Positions 36,115 to 44,018 of a DNA stretch of 64,000 nt are shown here, one piece after another. The stretch lies in the NCBI GenBank assembly GCA_002361355.1, contig DESQ01000035.1, forward strand, positions 3,424 through 67,423, in the 5' to 3' direction. Made by a program: the position numbers and the translations under genes. The notes under the pieces were generated by a model. The model made no database searches. It was given only the letters and a program-made list of their open reading frames with translations, and was not told the DNA's origin. This DNA is from Lachnospiraceae bacterium UBA3310. GTDB taxonomy: Bacteria > Bacillota > Clostridia > Lachnospirales > Lachnospiraceae. Within the stretch, counting starts at the first letter, position 1, and each line of letters begins with the position of its first letter.

Positions 36115-37404
36115 TCATTTCACTGTAACATGCGAGTTCATGTCATAAAACCCGACCGTGTCCTTATCGGAGATAACCGTCACATTCAGCACATCGTACA
36201 GTCTGTGATACACTGTGAAATCATCTCCCTCATAGCCGGTAACTCCCAGCGAAAGCAGGTAATCTCCCCCCTGCAGATTCATGTTCTGGGTAAAGGTAAT
36301 CTCCTTTTTCTCCCCTGCCTCCACAGACTCTAAAAACGCCTTCTCAATCATGGTGTTTGTGCCCGTAATCTCCGTGCCGCGCACATTTTTAATAGTAAAG
36401 GCAAAGATAGGCGCATTGATCTTTTCCGCCATCTCCACCTGCATGTGGATGGTGAATGCGCTCCCCTTCAAAATTGTGGAAGTTCTCGTCCCCTTCTCGT
36501 CCGTAATATAGTATTCCGTAATCTGCGCCTTTTTAGAACCGTATTCCAAAAGCTCCGGATTTTCCGCTTTTCCCGCGTCGAGTTTACTGCCGTCCACGCC
36601 CTTTGCAGCCATTTCCCGAAGCTGTTCGTCGTCCACAAGACGTTCTCCCTCCGACTCGGGCGCGACATATTGCCCCACCAGCACCTGCTTGTAGGTGTCT
36701 ATCATCTGCTTGGCATTTCCCTCTCCCAGCTTGACGCCCTGATTTAAGAGCACCACCCGGTCGCAGTACTTGCTGATACTGCTCAGGTCATGGCTGACGA
36801 AGACAATGGTCTTGCCCATCTCCTTAAATTCCTCAAATTTGTGATAACACTTTGCCTGAAAAAAAACATCTCCCACGGACAAGGCCTCGTCCACAATCAG
36901 GATTTCCGGGTCAATATTGATCGCCACAGCGAAAGCCAGCCGCACAAACATGCCGCTGGAATAGGTTTTTGCCGGCTGGTACACATAGTCTCCTATGTCT
37001 GCAAAAGCCAGTATCTCATCCATTTTCTGGTCGATTTCCTTCTTGGAAAAGCCGATCATCGTCCCATTCAGATAGATATTTTCAATGCCGTTGTACTCCA
37101 TGTTAAATCCCGCGCCAAGTTCTAACAGCGCCGAAATGCGCCCGTTGACCTCCACCTCGCCGGCGGTAGGGGATAAAACACCTGTTATTATTTTTAGAAT
37201 CGTAGATTTGCCCGAACCGTTCGTGCCTATAATCCCCACGCATTCCCCCTGTCTGATGGTCATATTGACCCCTTTCAGGGCACGGTGTTCCGTGTGGTGT
37301 TTCCCGCGGCCAATCCGCAGCGCCTCCTTCAGGCGGTCGGCAGGCTTATCGTAGAGCTTATATACTTTTTCCAGATCCGTGACCTTAATAGCGATATTAT
37401 CCAT
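36115..37404 (-). CDS. wzt: Polysaccharide ABC exporter ATPase with carbohydrate-binding C terminus (Wzt)
   Basis: The 429-residue protein has an ABC domain: Walker A GTNGSGKST, signature YSSGMFVRLAFA, Walker B ILIVDEALSVGD and switch His in FVSHDLSS. The C-terminal 150 residues (about 275-429) form a beta-sandwich, with FTIHMQVEMAEK and GDYLLSLGVTGYEGDDF as in the Wzt C-terminal domain. In O-antigen export this domain binds the modified non-reducing end and licenses export. This fits the capping enzyme encoded next. With the permease Wzm it flips the finished lipid-linked glycan. Confidence 0.92.
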   Translation of the reverse strand: MDNIAIKVTDLEKVYKLYDKPADRLKEALRIGRGKHHTEHRALKGVNMTIRQGECVGIIGTNGSGKSTILKIITGVLSPTAGEVEVNGRISALLELGAGFNMEYNGIENIYLNGTMIGFSKKEIDQKMDEILAFADIGDYVYQPAKTYSSGMFVRLAFAVAINIDPEILIVDEALSVGDVFFQAKCYHKFEEFKEMGKTIVFVSHDLSSISKYCDRVVLLNQGVKLGEGNAKQMIDTYKQVLVGQYVAPESEGERLVDDEQLREMAAKGVDGSKLDAGKAENPELLEYGSKKAQITEYYITDEKGTRTSTILKGSAFTIHMQVEMAEKINAPIFAFTIKNVRGTEITGTNTMIEKAFLESVEAGEKKEITFTQNMNLQGGDYLLSLGVTGYEGDDFTVYHRLYDVLNVTVISDKDTVGFYDMNSHVTVK

Positions 37405-37431
37405 GATTGTTTCCTTATACGATATTATATA

Positions 37432-37549
37432 ATGAGCATTGCCCGCAGCTCGATTCCGCTTCGCTCCATCTCGCTCGCAGGCTGTCGCTCCGCAGTCACA
37501 CCGAGGCTGCGCAGCAGTCCTCGTGATCGAGCTTGCTCGATCGGCTCAT
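37432..37549. repeat. GC-rich palindromic element between wzm and wzt
   Basis: Outer 6-bp inverted repeats ATGAGC (37432-37437) and GCTCAT (37544-37549) enclose a GC-rich segment with the perfect 8-bp palindrome GATCGAGC-TT-GCTCGATC (37525-37542) and the 10-bp palindrome GCTGCGCAGC. The centre GAGCTTGCTC is the reverse complement of the centre in the 14334-14480 element. The wzm stop codon lies inside its right end. It is the largest gap (141 bp) in the rfbC-wzm-wzt run, so it could attenuate or split expression. Confidence 0.6.
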
Positions 37550-38553
37550 AGTACATCCGCAAAGTGTGATCGCAGCCTTCTGAAAACCAGCGTCCCGATA
37601 CAGAACATGCTGATTGTAAAAATCCAGAAATAGGTGGAGGAGTAGAAGTGTTCCCAGAACCACACCTCCTCAAAAATCGCGCTGCGGTAGCCGTTTACAA
37701 TGTAGACAAGCGGATTCAGCTTAAAGAGCGTCTTCATATTATCATTCGGCAGCATCTTAATATTCCACATGATGGGGGTCGCCCACATGCCAATCTGCAG
37801 CGCAATACTGATTACCTGCTGTAAATCTCTGATAAAAACCACCAGCGCGCTGGTCAGATAACTCAGTGCCAAAACAAAGAGAAACAGGCAGAGACTATAG
37901 TAGAGAATCTGTATCGTGTAAATCGTGGGCGTGTACCCATAACACACCGCCACAATCATTAAAATCCCCACAAAAAACACATGGATGAAGGTAGCCGCAA
38001 TCACCTTAATAATCGGCAGGATACTGATGTTAAACACCACCTTCTTCACCAGGTAGGTGTACTCTACTAGCGCCATCGTCCCCTGTGAGATCGCCTCGGA
38101 AAAATAAAACCATGGCACCAGCCCTGCCATCAGATACAGCACATAGGGCGGCTCTGCACCGTCCGCCGCGACAAACTGCACCCTCGCATCAAACACCTTG
38201 TCAAACACAATCCAGTACATGAGCACGGTCACAACGGGCTGGGCAAGTGCCCATACAATTCCCAGATAAGAGCCTGCATAACGCTTTTTAAAATCGTTTT
38301 TTGCAAGCTTCCAGATCAACATCCTGCTCTGGAAAAGTTCCACAGGGATCGTCACGATCCTCTCATAATAGATCGAAAATATAATACAGGTGAAGGCAAT
38401 CAACACACAGCCGCTGACTTTCTTCATCCGCTCCGTCACCTGATCCGCTAACGGGTTGTGATGCAGAATGAGCACAAGCGCCAAAAGCAGACCAAGCCCC
38501 CAGAATATTGCTATTGCTGCGGACTTTGAACGGTTGCTCTTTCGGGTCGCCAT
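37546..38553 (-). CDS. wzm: Polysaccharide ABC exporter permease (Wzm)
   Basis: The ATG at 38551-38553 has GGAGG 8 bases upstream and overlaps the rfbC stop by one base (TGATG). The 335-residue protein has two N-terminal hydrophobic segments and then an ABC-2 permease domain with about six segments, including LAKNDFKKRYAGSYLGIVWALAQPVVTVLMYW, the family's usual cytoplasmic helix and first segment, and the C-terminal LNPLVYIVNGYRS motif. With Wzt it exports the undecaprenyl-linked polysaccharide. The two extra N-terminal segments before the permease core make it longer than most Wzm proteins (about 260). Confidence 0.92.
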   Translation of the reverse strand: MATRKSNRSKSAAIAIFWGLGLLLALVLILHHNPLADQVTERMKKVSGCVLIAFTCIIFSIYYERIVTIPVELFQSRMLIWKLAKNDFKKRYAGSYLGIVWALAQPVVTVLMYWIVFDKVFDARVQFVAADGAEPPYVLYLMAGLVPWFYFSEAISQGTMALVEYTYLVKKVVFNISILPIIKVIAATFIHVFFVGILMIVAVCYGYTPTIYTIQILYYSLCLFLFVLALSYLTSALVVFIRDLQQVISIALQIGMWATPIMWNIKMLPNDNMKTLFKLNPLVYIVNGYRSAIFEEVWFWEHFYSSTYFWIFTISMFCIGTLVFRRLRSHFADVL

Positions 38554-39113
38554 CAACGGTACCTCCCTGTAAACGCGGAAAGTCCCTCCCACTTTATATC
38601 CTTATCTGACATGACAAGTTCCATTCCCTCCGGGATCGGCCAGTCAATTCCGATTTCAGGATCACTCCAGAGAATGCCGCCCTCATCGTTCGGATGATAG
38701 AAATCCGAGCACTTGTAGGCAAACTCCGCATAATCTGACAGCACAAGGAAACCGTGGGCAAAATTTTTCGGGATAAAAAACTGCTTCTTGTTCTCCGCGG
38801 AGAGTTTCACGCCGTACCATTTTCCATAGGTTGCGGAGCCGGCCCGCAAATCCACCGCCACGTCAAAAACCTCGCCTGCAAGCACCCGCACCAGTTTGTC
38901 CTGCGGATACCGAATCTGGAAATGCAGCCCCCGGAGCACGCCCTTTGTGGAGGAGGACTGGTTATCCTGCACAAAGACCTGGTCGATCCCCGCCGCCTTG
39001 TAGTCCTCATAATGGTAAGTTTCCATAAAATAACCTCTGTTATCTCCGAACACCGCCGGAGTGATCACCTTAAGTCCCTCAATTTCGCATTTCTCTACTG
39101 TTATCTTTCCCAT
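38553..39113 (-). CDS. rfbC: dTDP-4-dehydrorhamnose 3,5-epimerase
   Basis: The ATG at 39111-39113 has GGAG 5 bases upstream. An earlier in-frame start at 39146 lacks such a site. The 186-residue cupin has DNRGYFMETYH, QDNQSSSTKGVLRGLHFQ (with active-site His), FDVAVDLR, FIPKNFAHGFLVL and the Tyr-containing YKCSDFYHPNDE. It inverts carbons 3 and 5 of dTDP-4-keto-6-deoxyglucose, the second committed step to dTDP-L-rhamnose. It lies between a GH25 gene and wzm in one direction of transcription. Confidence 0.95.
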   Translation of the reverse strand: MGKITVEKCEIEGLKVITPAVFGDNRGYFMETYHYEDYKAAGIDQVFVQDNQSSSTKGVLRGLHFQIRYPQDKLVRVLAGEVFDVAVDLRAGSATYGKWYGVKLSAENKKQFFIPKNFAHGFLVLSDYAEFAYKCSDFYHPNDEGGILWSDPEIGIDWPIPEGMELVMSDKDIKWEGLSAFTGRYR

Positions 39114-39147
39114 ATCTTCTCCGCTCCTCAAAAAACATTCTTCCACG

Positions 39148-40494
39148 TCATCTTGGTACGTTTCCGCTGTCTCCGTTCACCACGCCTGAATACCCCGCCG
39201 CATTTTTAGAATGATTGATCGAGGTATCAATATTCATGTAACACAGATTCAAATCCACGTTGGTGGAAATGCCGTCCACCGTTCCCTTGGAAGTGTACTG
39301 CCACATATGATAATACTGGTCGTAGGTAGGCACATCCGCGTACTCCGCAAGCCACACCCTATAATCTGACAGCTTTGTCATATCTATCTTGTCGTTCAGC
39401 CAGTTACGGGAGGCATAGACGCCCGTCTCGTACCCTGCCGCCTCTATCGTCTGCAGAAACGCCCTGTGCGCCCTGGTGCGCTCATCGCTGTCAAGGCCGT
39501 CGGCACGTCCGCCGCCACCGGTGCTCTCACTATCGAGGAAGACCGGATAATCCACATCATAGTCCTCAATCAGGCGAATCACCATGGAAGCCTCCTCCAC
39601 AGCCTCCACCTCGTCTAACGCCTGGGTGAAGAAGTAAACGCCCACAGGGATGCCCGCGTCGATGGCGCCCCTGATATTTTCCTCATATCTGGGATCAATG
39701 ACAAGCGCCCCCGTGGAAGCGCCCCGGTAGCCGCATCGGATGATGGCAAACTCGACGCCCGCATCCTTCACTGCCTCCCAGTCAATTTCCTGATTCCATT
39801 TGGACACGTCAATGCCCAGCTTCGCGCTGCCATTATCAAACTGCAGCTCCCTGTTTTCCGTGCCGTCCGCGTCCTCCTCCGCGCCGTTAACCGCTTTATC
39901 CTCCTTCTCGGGATCAATGTCATCCTCGGTCAGCATCAAATACTCGATGTTGTCAAGCACGCGGTACTCAATATCCTGCCTCACCTGTATCGTTGTGATT
40001 GTATTCGGTACGCGAAAACCGTCCTGTTCGTTGAGGGACACACTGTACTCCCCGGAGCGCAGCCCGTCCACGTAAATAACACCGTCCCTGTCCGTATCCG
40101 TATACTCACCCAGATTCTGAATCGTCACGGTGAACTCCGTCCCCGTCACAAGGCGGCCAACGCTGTCCACGATCATAATCCGCAGATCCTTCGCCACGGA
40201 GCTCATCATGAGGGATACGTTTCTGCCGGCGTAGGACTCGATACTTTTAAACTTCACTTCCGGATCAAAAAAGGTCTCATCCCTCAGAAAAGCAGACAGA
40301 TCCCCTCCTATCTGTCCACTCTCCGTTTCTGTCTCCTCATCTTCCGCCGGCGCTTCCTCCTGCACCGGCTCCTGCGCGGCAAAGCCCAGCTTATGCTTCA
40401 CCATGTCCCAGTTTGCGACGACAATTACCACAAAAGCCGCCACAAATACGACGATCATAAAGATCATCGCCCGTCTCATCCTTTTAGAGTCCAT
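39148..40494 (-). CDS. Membrane-anchored GH25 lysozyme-like hydrolase
   Basis: The ATG at 40492-40494 with GAGG 6 bases upstream overlaps the rfbA end by 11 bases. The 448-residue protein has one N-terminal membrane segment (about 7-28), an acidic linker, a transthyretin-like beta domain (about 100-185; DRDGVIYVDGLRSGEY) and a GH25 domain: LGIDVSKWN, FAIIRCGYRG, VGVYFFTQA, FLDSES (catalytic Asp/Glu) and MWQYTSKG. GH25 enzymes cut the MurNAc-GlcNAc bond of peptidoglycan. Placed inside a glycan locus it may open the wall for polymer insertion. The architecture is shared with the larger GH25 protein at 47565-50687. Confidence 0.88.
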   Translation of the reverse strand: MDSKRMRRAMIFMIVVFVAAFVVIVVANWDMVKHKLGFAAQEPVQEEAPAEDEETETESGQIGGDLSAFLRDETFFDPEVKFKSIESYAGRNVSLMMSSVAKDLRIMIVDSVGRLVTGTEFTVTIQNLGEYTDTDRDGVIYVDGLRSGEYSVSLNEQDGFRVPNTITTIQVRQDIEYRVLDNIEYLMLTEDDIDPEKEDKAVNGAEEDADGTENRELQFDNGSAKLGIDVSKWNQEIDWEAVKDAGVEFAIIRCGYRGASTGALVIDPRYEENIRGAIDAGIPVGVYFFTQALDEVEAVEEASMVIRLIEDYDVDYPVFLDSESTGGGGRADGLDSDERTRAHRAFLQTIEAAGYETGVYASRNWLNDKIDMTKLSDYRVWLAEYADVPTYDQYYHMWQYTSKGTVDGISTNVDLNLCYMNIDTSINHSKNAAGYSGVVNGDSGNVPR

Positions 40495-41353
40495 TTGCAA
40501 CCTCTACCATATACTGTCCATAGGCAGTCTTCATAAGCGGCTCTGCCAGCTTAAGAAGCTGCTCTTTTGTAATAAAGCCTCTCTTGTAAGCGATCTCCTC
40601 AATACAGGAAATATACAGTCCCTGTCTCTTCTGGAAAGCGGCAACGAAATCCGCCGCGTCCAACAGCATATCATGGCTTCCCGTATCCAGCCACGCGAAG
40701 CCTCTCCCCAGCGTCTCCACGCGAAGCGTTCCTCTTCTCAGATATTCATTGTTGATGCTGGTAATCTCAATTTCCCCTCTGGCGGAGGGCTTCACATTTG
40801 CCGCAATCTCCACCACATCGTTATCATAGAAGTACAGACCCGGCACCGCATAGTTACTCTTCGGGTTCTCCGGTTTCTCCTCGATGGAGAGCGCCATGCC
40901 GTTTTCATCAAACTCCACCACACCGTACTCTCTCGGATCTCTCACATAGTAGCCAAAGATCGTAGCGCCGCTCTCCCTGGCCGCCACTTCCCTGAGCACC
41001 TTGGAAAAACTCTGTCCATAGAAAATATTATCGCCGAGCACCAGCGCCACGCCGTCCGTCCCGATAAACTTTGCACCGATGATAAAAGCGTCCGCAAGGC
41101 CTCTTGGCTCTTCCTGTACCGCATACTCCATATGCAGTCCGAGCTGCTCTCCCGTCCCAAAAAGCTCCTGAAAAACCGGAAGGTCTCTCGGTGTAGAGAT
41201 AATCAGGATCTCCCGGATGCCCGACAGCATCAATGTCGAAAGCGGGTAATAAATCATTGGCTTGTCATATACCGGCATAATCTGTTTCGATACCGCCTTC
41301 GTCAGCGGATAAAGCCTTGTACCCGATCCGCCCGCAAGTATAATTCCTTTCAT
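40484..41353 (-). CDS. rfbA: Glucose-1-phosphate thymidylyltransferase
   Basis: The 289-residue nucleotidyltransferase has GIILAGGSGTRLYPLT, SKQIMPVYDKPMIYYPLS, VLGDNIFYG, EEKPENPKSNYAVPGLYFYD and WLDTGSHDMLLDA, typical of RmlA. It makes dTDP-glucose from glucose-1-phosphate and dTTP, the first step of dTDP-rhamnose synthesis, and is usually inhibited by dTDP-rhamnose. Its substrate could come from the phosphoglucomutase of the same locus. It lies downstream of the DUF4956 gene and overlaps a GH25 gene by 11 bases. Confidence 0.96.
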   Translation of the reverse strand: MKGIILAGGSGTRLYPLTKAVSKQIMPVYDKPMIYYPLSTLMLSGIREILIISTPRDLPVFQELFGTGEQLGLHMEYAVQEEPRGLADAFIIGAKFIGTDGVALVLGDNIFYGQSFSKVLREVAARESGATIFGYYVRDPREYGVVEFDENGMALSIEEKPENPKSNYAVPGLYFYDNDVVEIAANVKPSARGEIEITSINNEYLRRGTLRVETLGRGFAWLDTGSHDMLLDAADFVAAFQKRQGLYISCIEEIAYKRGFITKEQLLKLAEPLMKTAYGQYMVEVANGL

Positions 41354-41388
41354 TGCTTCCTCCTCTTATCTGAGTCCGTGGCCTTCTG

Positions 41389-42063
41389 TCAGAAAGTCAC
41401 TTCCCCGTCATGATCTACCAGAGAGGCGGAGGTAACGCTTTCCAGATCCATCAGCTCCTCCACCAGCTTTCCGCCTTCCCCGGTCTTGACTTCGACTGCC
41501 ATATTTAACTTATTCTTAGTGAGATTTCTCGCCTTCACTTTACTGCTGCCACAATGCCTCTCCACGACCTCCATAATGCGGTTCTCCGTCTTGTAATCCG
41601 TGCTGTTCACCAAAAGAATCACTGCCGCCGTACCGACAGGCATCTTATCACACAATAATATTATCACAGTTATGACGACAGATGCAACTATTGCCACAAC
41701 TGCAAAACCCGCCCCACAGATAATTCCCACGCTGATCGACCAGAAGAGAAACACCAGATCCATCGGATCTTTCACCGCCGTCCGGAAACGCACAATAGAC
41801 AGGGCGCCCACCATCCCCAGGGAGATCACGATATTGGATTGGATTGTCAGGATAATCGCCGCCGTGATCACGGCAAGCGCAATGAGAGACAGATTGAAAT
41901 TGCGGTTATAAAACGCATTCCGGTTCATCATACGGTAAATCATAAAAATGTACGCCGCCACAAGCACCGTAATGATCATACACATCACTACCGTTGAAAA
42001 ATCAATGTTGACAGATCCATAGCCCTCCAAAAATGATTGTTTTAACACCTCTGTAAGTCTCAT
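41389..42063 (-). CDS. DUF4956 membrane protein
   Basis: The ATG at 42061-42063 has AGGAG 7 bases upstream and overlaps the VTC gene stop (ATGA). The 224-residue protein has about four hydrophobic helices in the first 130 residues, then a soluble C-terminal domain with NLTKNKLNMAVEVK and a final DGEVTF. The segment SLGMVGALSIVRFRTAVKDPMDLVFLFWSI marks DUF4956. In bacteria these proteins are encoded next to VTC-domain proteins and CotH kinases. A role as membrane partner of the VTC protein, perhaps a channel or exporter, is inferred from this pairing only. Confidence 0.85.
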   Translation of the reverse strand: MRLTEVLKQSFLEGYGSVNIDFSTVVMCMIITVLVAAYIFMIYRMMNRNAFYNRNFNLSLIALAVITAAIILTIQSNIVISLGMVGALSIVRFRTAVKDPMDLVFLFWSISVGIICGAGFAVVAIVASVVITVIILLCDKMPVGTAAVILLVNSTDYKTENRIMEVVERHCGSSKVKARNLTKNKLNMAVEVKTGEGGKLVEELMDLESVTSASLVDHDGEVTF

Positions 42064-42761
42064 ATCCTGACTCCTCCATAACAATTATATCTCCGGCACA
42101 GATAATACTTGGAAAACGCCGTCCACTGCAGGGTATCCAGCTCCAACTGCCCCTTGATATAAGAGGGCAGAAGCTCGTCCCATTTTACCTCCAAAATACT
42201 GCCGCCCACAGGCAGAACGCTTCTGAGCGGAATATCCTCCTGCAAAAAGGCATCTATCGCGTTGGAGGAAGATATCGCATCGTCGAACGTGACACGCACA
42301 TTGCCCGCCGTCCCCACATAGGGCGTCCGCATATACTGTACGATCACCACCGGCCGCAGATTCTTCTCCCGCATCCGGTAAAACAATACCTTCTGGCCCG
42401 CAGAGACATTCTCATCCGCCTCCGGAATGATCCCCTCCATAAATTCTTCACACTGCTTCCTGGTGATCAGGCATGCCGTTTTTGCCGTCATGCCCCGCAT
42501 CTTCGACTTACATTCCAGACTGATTCTTGCGCTGTCGCAGTTGTAGATGCGGATGCGGTACTTCTCCCGCGGGTCAACGCCGTTTTCATTTTCGTAAAAA
42601 CAGGCGTCCTCCGGGCTGTCAAAATAGAGGCTGCGGATGAGATACTCCCCATTTTCCGCCGCGTGGGAATCCGGCTCCAAAACGCCCTGCGCGCGGAGCT
42701 TCAAAAACTCCTTCTGCATGGCGTCTATCTGATATTTATATTCATGTCTGTACTGTGTCAC
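42060..42761 (-). CDS. VTC-domain protein (polyphosphate polymerase-like)
   Basis: The 233-residue soluble protein fits the VTC tunnel domain: RHEYKYQID, RSLYFDSP, KYRIRIYN, ECKSKMRGM, RKQCEEF, VQYMRTPY, VRVTFDDAI and ILEVKWDELLP. The rows of basic and acidic residues on beta strands (K/R and E) match the triphosphate-tunnel fold of yeast Vtc4, which makes polyphosphate from ATP. Whether the bacterial protein polymerises phosphate or acts on another triphosphate is not known. It is translationally coupled to the DUF4956 gene and grouped with a CotH-type kinase, a beta-helix lipoprotein and a small membrane protein. Confidence 0.85.
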   Translation of the reverse strand: MTQYRHEYKYQIDAMQKEFLKLRAQGVLEPDSHAAENGEYLIRSLYFDSPEDACFYENENGVDPREKYRIRIYNCDSARISLECKSKMRGMTAKTACLITRKQCEEFMEGIIPEADENVSAGQKVLFYRMREKNLRPVVIVQYMRTPYVGTAGNVRVTFDDAISSSNAIDAFLQEDIPLRSVLPVGGSILEVKWDELLPSYIKGQLELDTLQWTAFSKYYLCRRYNCYGGVRI

Positions 42762-42802
42762 ATTCTCTGCGCTCCCTGTCTGTCATCCTTCTTTATCTGT
42801 CC

Positions 42803-43654
42803 TCATTCTTCCATGCATCCGGCCGCAATATGAGTCTCTCCTTCCGCCCGCACCTTTTCCTCCACGGAATTGACGCTGTAGGTACAGTCGCGCATGTACA
42901 GGTCGGAGGCCGCATAAATCCCGTTCTTTCCCGCTATCACTGTCAAAACGCCATCCCGGACTTCCACGGCTCCCCTGCCGTCCGCCCCCTGATTGGCTGT
43001 GCGAAGACCATTCTGCTCGCTCTGTATGTCCACCGTTGTGTCAGCGAGCAGGATACCATCACTCCCCCGGATGCCGTCGCCCTTTGCCTGCACCCCAATA
43101 TGTCCGCCCAAAAGTTTCACTCTGTCTTTGCTGCGGATGCCATCCTCATGATAACCGAACACCTGCAGGGAGCCGTCCCCGTTGATTGTGAGGTCAGACA
43201 CACTGTAAAGACATGCCCGCCTCTCCTCATACCCCGTATAATCAGGAGAATCCGACAACACGTTCTCTGTATCTGACACTAATGTCACAATCGTTTTGGA
43301 AGCCTCCTCAACCAGAATAGCCGGGCCCTGGCCCGAGGCAATATTGACGCCCGCCAAATACAGATGCACCAGCTCGTCCTCGTCCACATCGACAACAATC
43401 TTTCCTCCCTCCAGACTGCCGGAAAGCCAGATGTCACCCGCCTGCGTGAGGAGAATGGTATCTTCTTCACAGTCATCCAGATTGATTGTCTGCAAATCCT
43501 GCGGCTGCGTCCTCTCATCCTGTCCGGTAATCTTGAAAATATCCCGCCATGCCTCCTCCTTTCCTGTGCCGGCATCCTCTCCGCCACAGGCCGCAAGAGA
43601 CAGGACTGTGCACAGGGACAGGAAGACATTCATTGCCCTGTAGCGCCTTTTCAT
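42803..43654 (-). CDS. Lipoprotein with DUF4353-type carbohydrate-binding beta-helix
   Basis: The 283-residue protein has a lipoprotein signal with lipobox SLAAC and then a parallel beta-helix made of short repeats: VHLYLAGVNIASGQGPAI, LTINGDGSLQVFG, RSKDRVKLLGG, VQAKGDGIRGSDGI and AIYAASDLYM-like NGIYAASDLYM. The pattern ASGQGPAI and NGDGSL is that of the DUF4353 (Cthe_2159-like) family, reported to bind polygalacturonic acid-type glycans. It overlaps the small membrane protein gene by 4 bases and lies just before the VTC gene. It may present or bind an anionic glycan on the outside. Confidence 0.78.
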   Translation of the reverse strand: MKRRYRAMNVFLSLCTVLSLAACGGEDAGTGKEEAWRDIFKITGQDERTQPQDLQTINLDDCEEDTILLTQAGDIWLSGSLEGGKIVVDVDEDELVHLYLAGVNIASGQGPAILVEEASKTIVTLVSDTENVLSDSPDYTGYEERRACLYSVSDLTINGDGSLQVFGYHEDGIRSKDRVKLLGGHIGVQAKGDGIRGSDGILLADTTVDIQSEQNGLRTANQGADGRGAVEVRDGVLTVIAGKNGIYAASDLYMRDCTYSVNSVEEKVRAEGETHIAAGCMEE

Positions 43655-43995
43655 CTTTTCCCCTTTCGCCCAAACACTTTTTTCACAAGGCGCTCCGCCA
43701 CGCCGAGAGCCGCCGCCGCCAAAAGCGCCAGCGCGGAATACTGAAACACAAAGCCGATATCGTAAATGGAATAGTATACGTCCTCAACAGGATAAGCGGC
43801 GGAAAAGCTGATGGAAACCGGCCCTTTCAGCACATAGAGCGCCGCATACACCGCACACGCGATCACCAGATCATGAATCAGCCAGTTGACGCATGCCCCC
43901 GCAAGTTCCCTGCAGCCGGCAAGCTCCCGCCCGTCCGCAATCCTCCACGTAAGCATACCGGGTACCAGCAGCAATAAAATAATCACACAAACCAC
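43651..43995 (-). CDS. Small membrane protein related to the N terminus of the CotH protein
   Basis: A GTG start (43993-43995) with GGAG 8 bases upstream gives 114 residues and three hydrophobic segments (about 2-16, 42-62, 82-100) and a basic C-terminal tail. The first segment, IILLLLVPGML, resembles ILILVPGML at the start of the adjacent CotH protein, suggesting they share a membrane domain by duplication. It lies 23 bases after the CotH gene and overlaps the beta-helix lipoprotein gene (ATGA). Function unknown. It could anchor or assemble the CotH/VTC module. Confidence 0.7.
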   Translation of the reverse strand: MVCVIILLLLVPGMLTWRIADGRELAGCRELAGACVNWLIHDLVIACAVYAALYVLKGPVSISFSAAYPVEDVYYSIYDIGFVFQYSALALLAAAALGVAERLVKKVFGRKGKR

Positions 43996-44018
43996 TTTTT
44001 CTTCTCCTCTTTCCTTCC

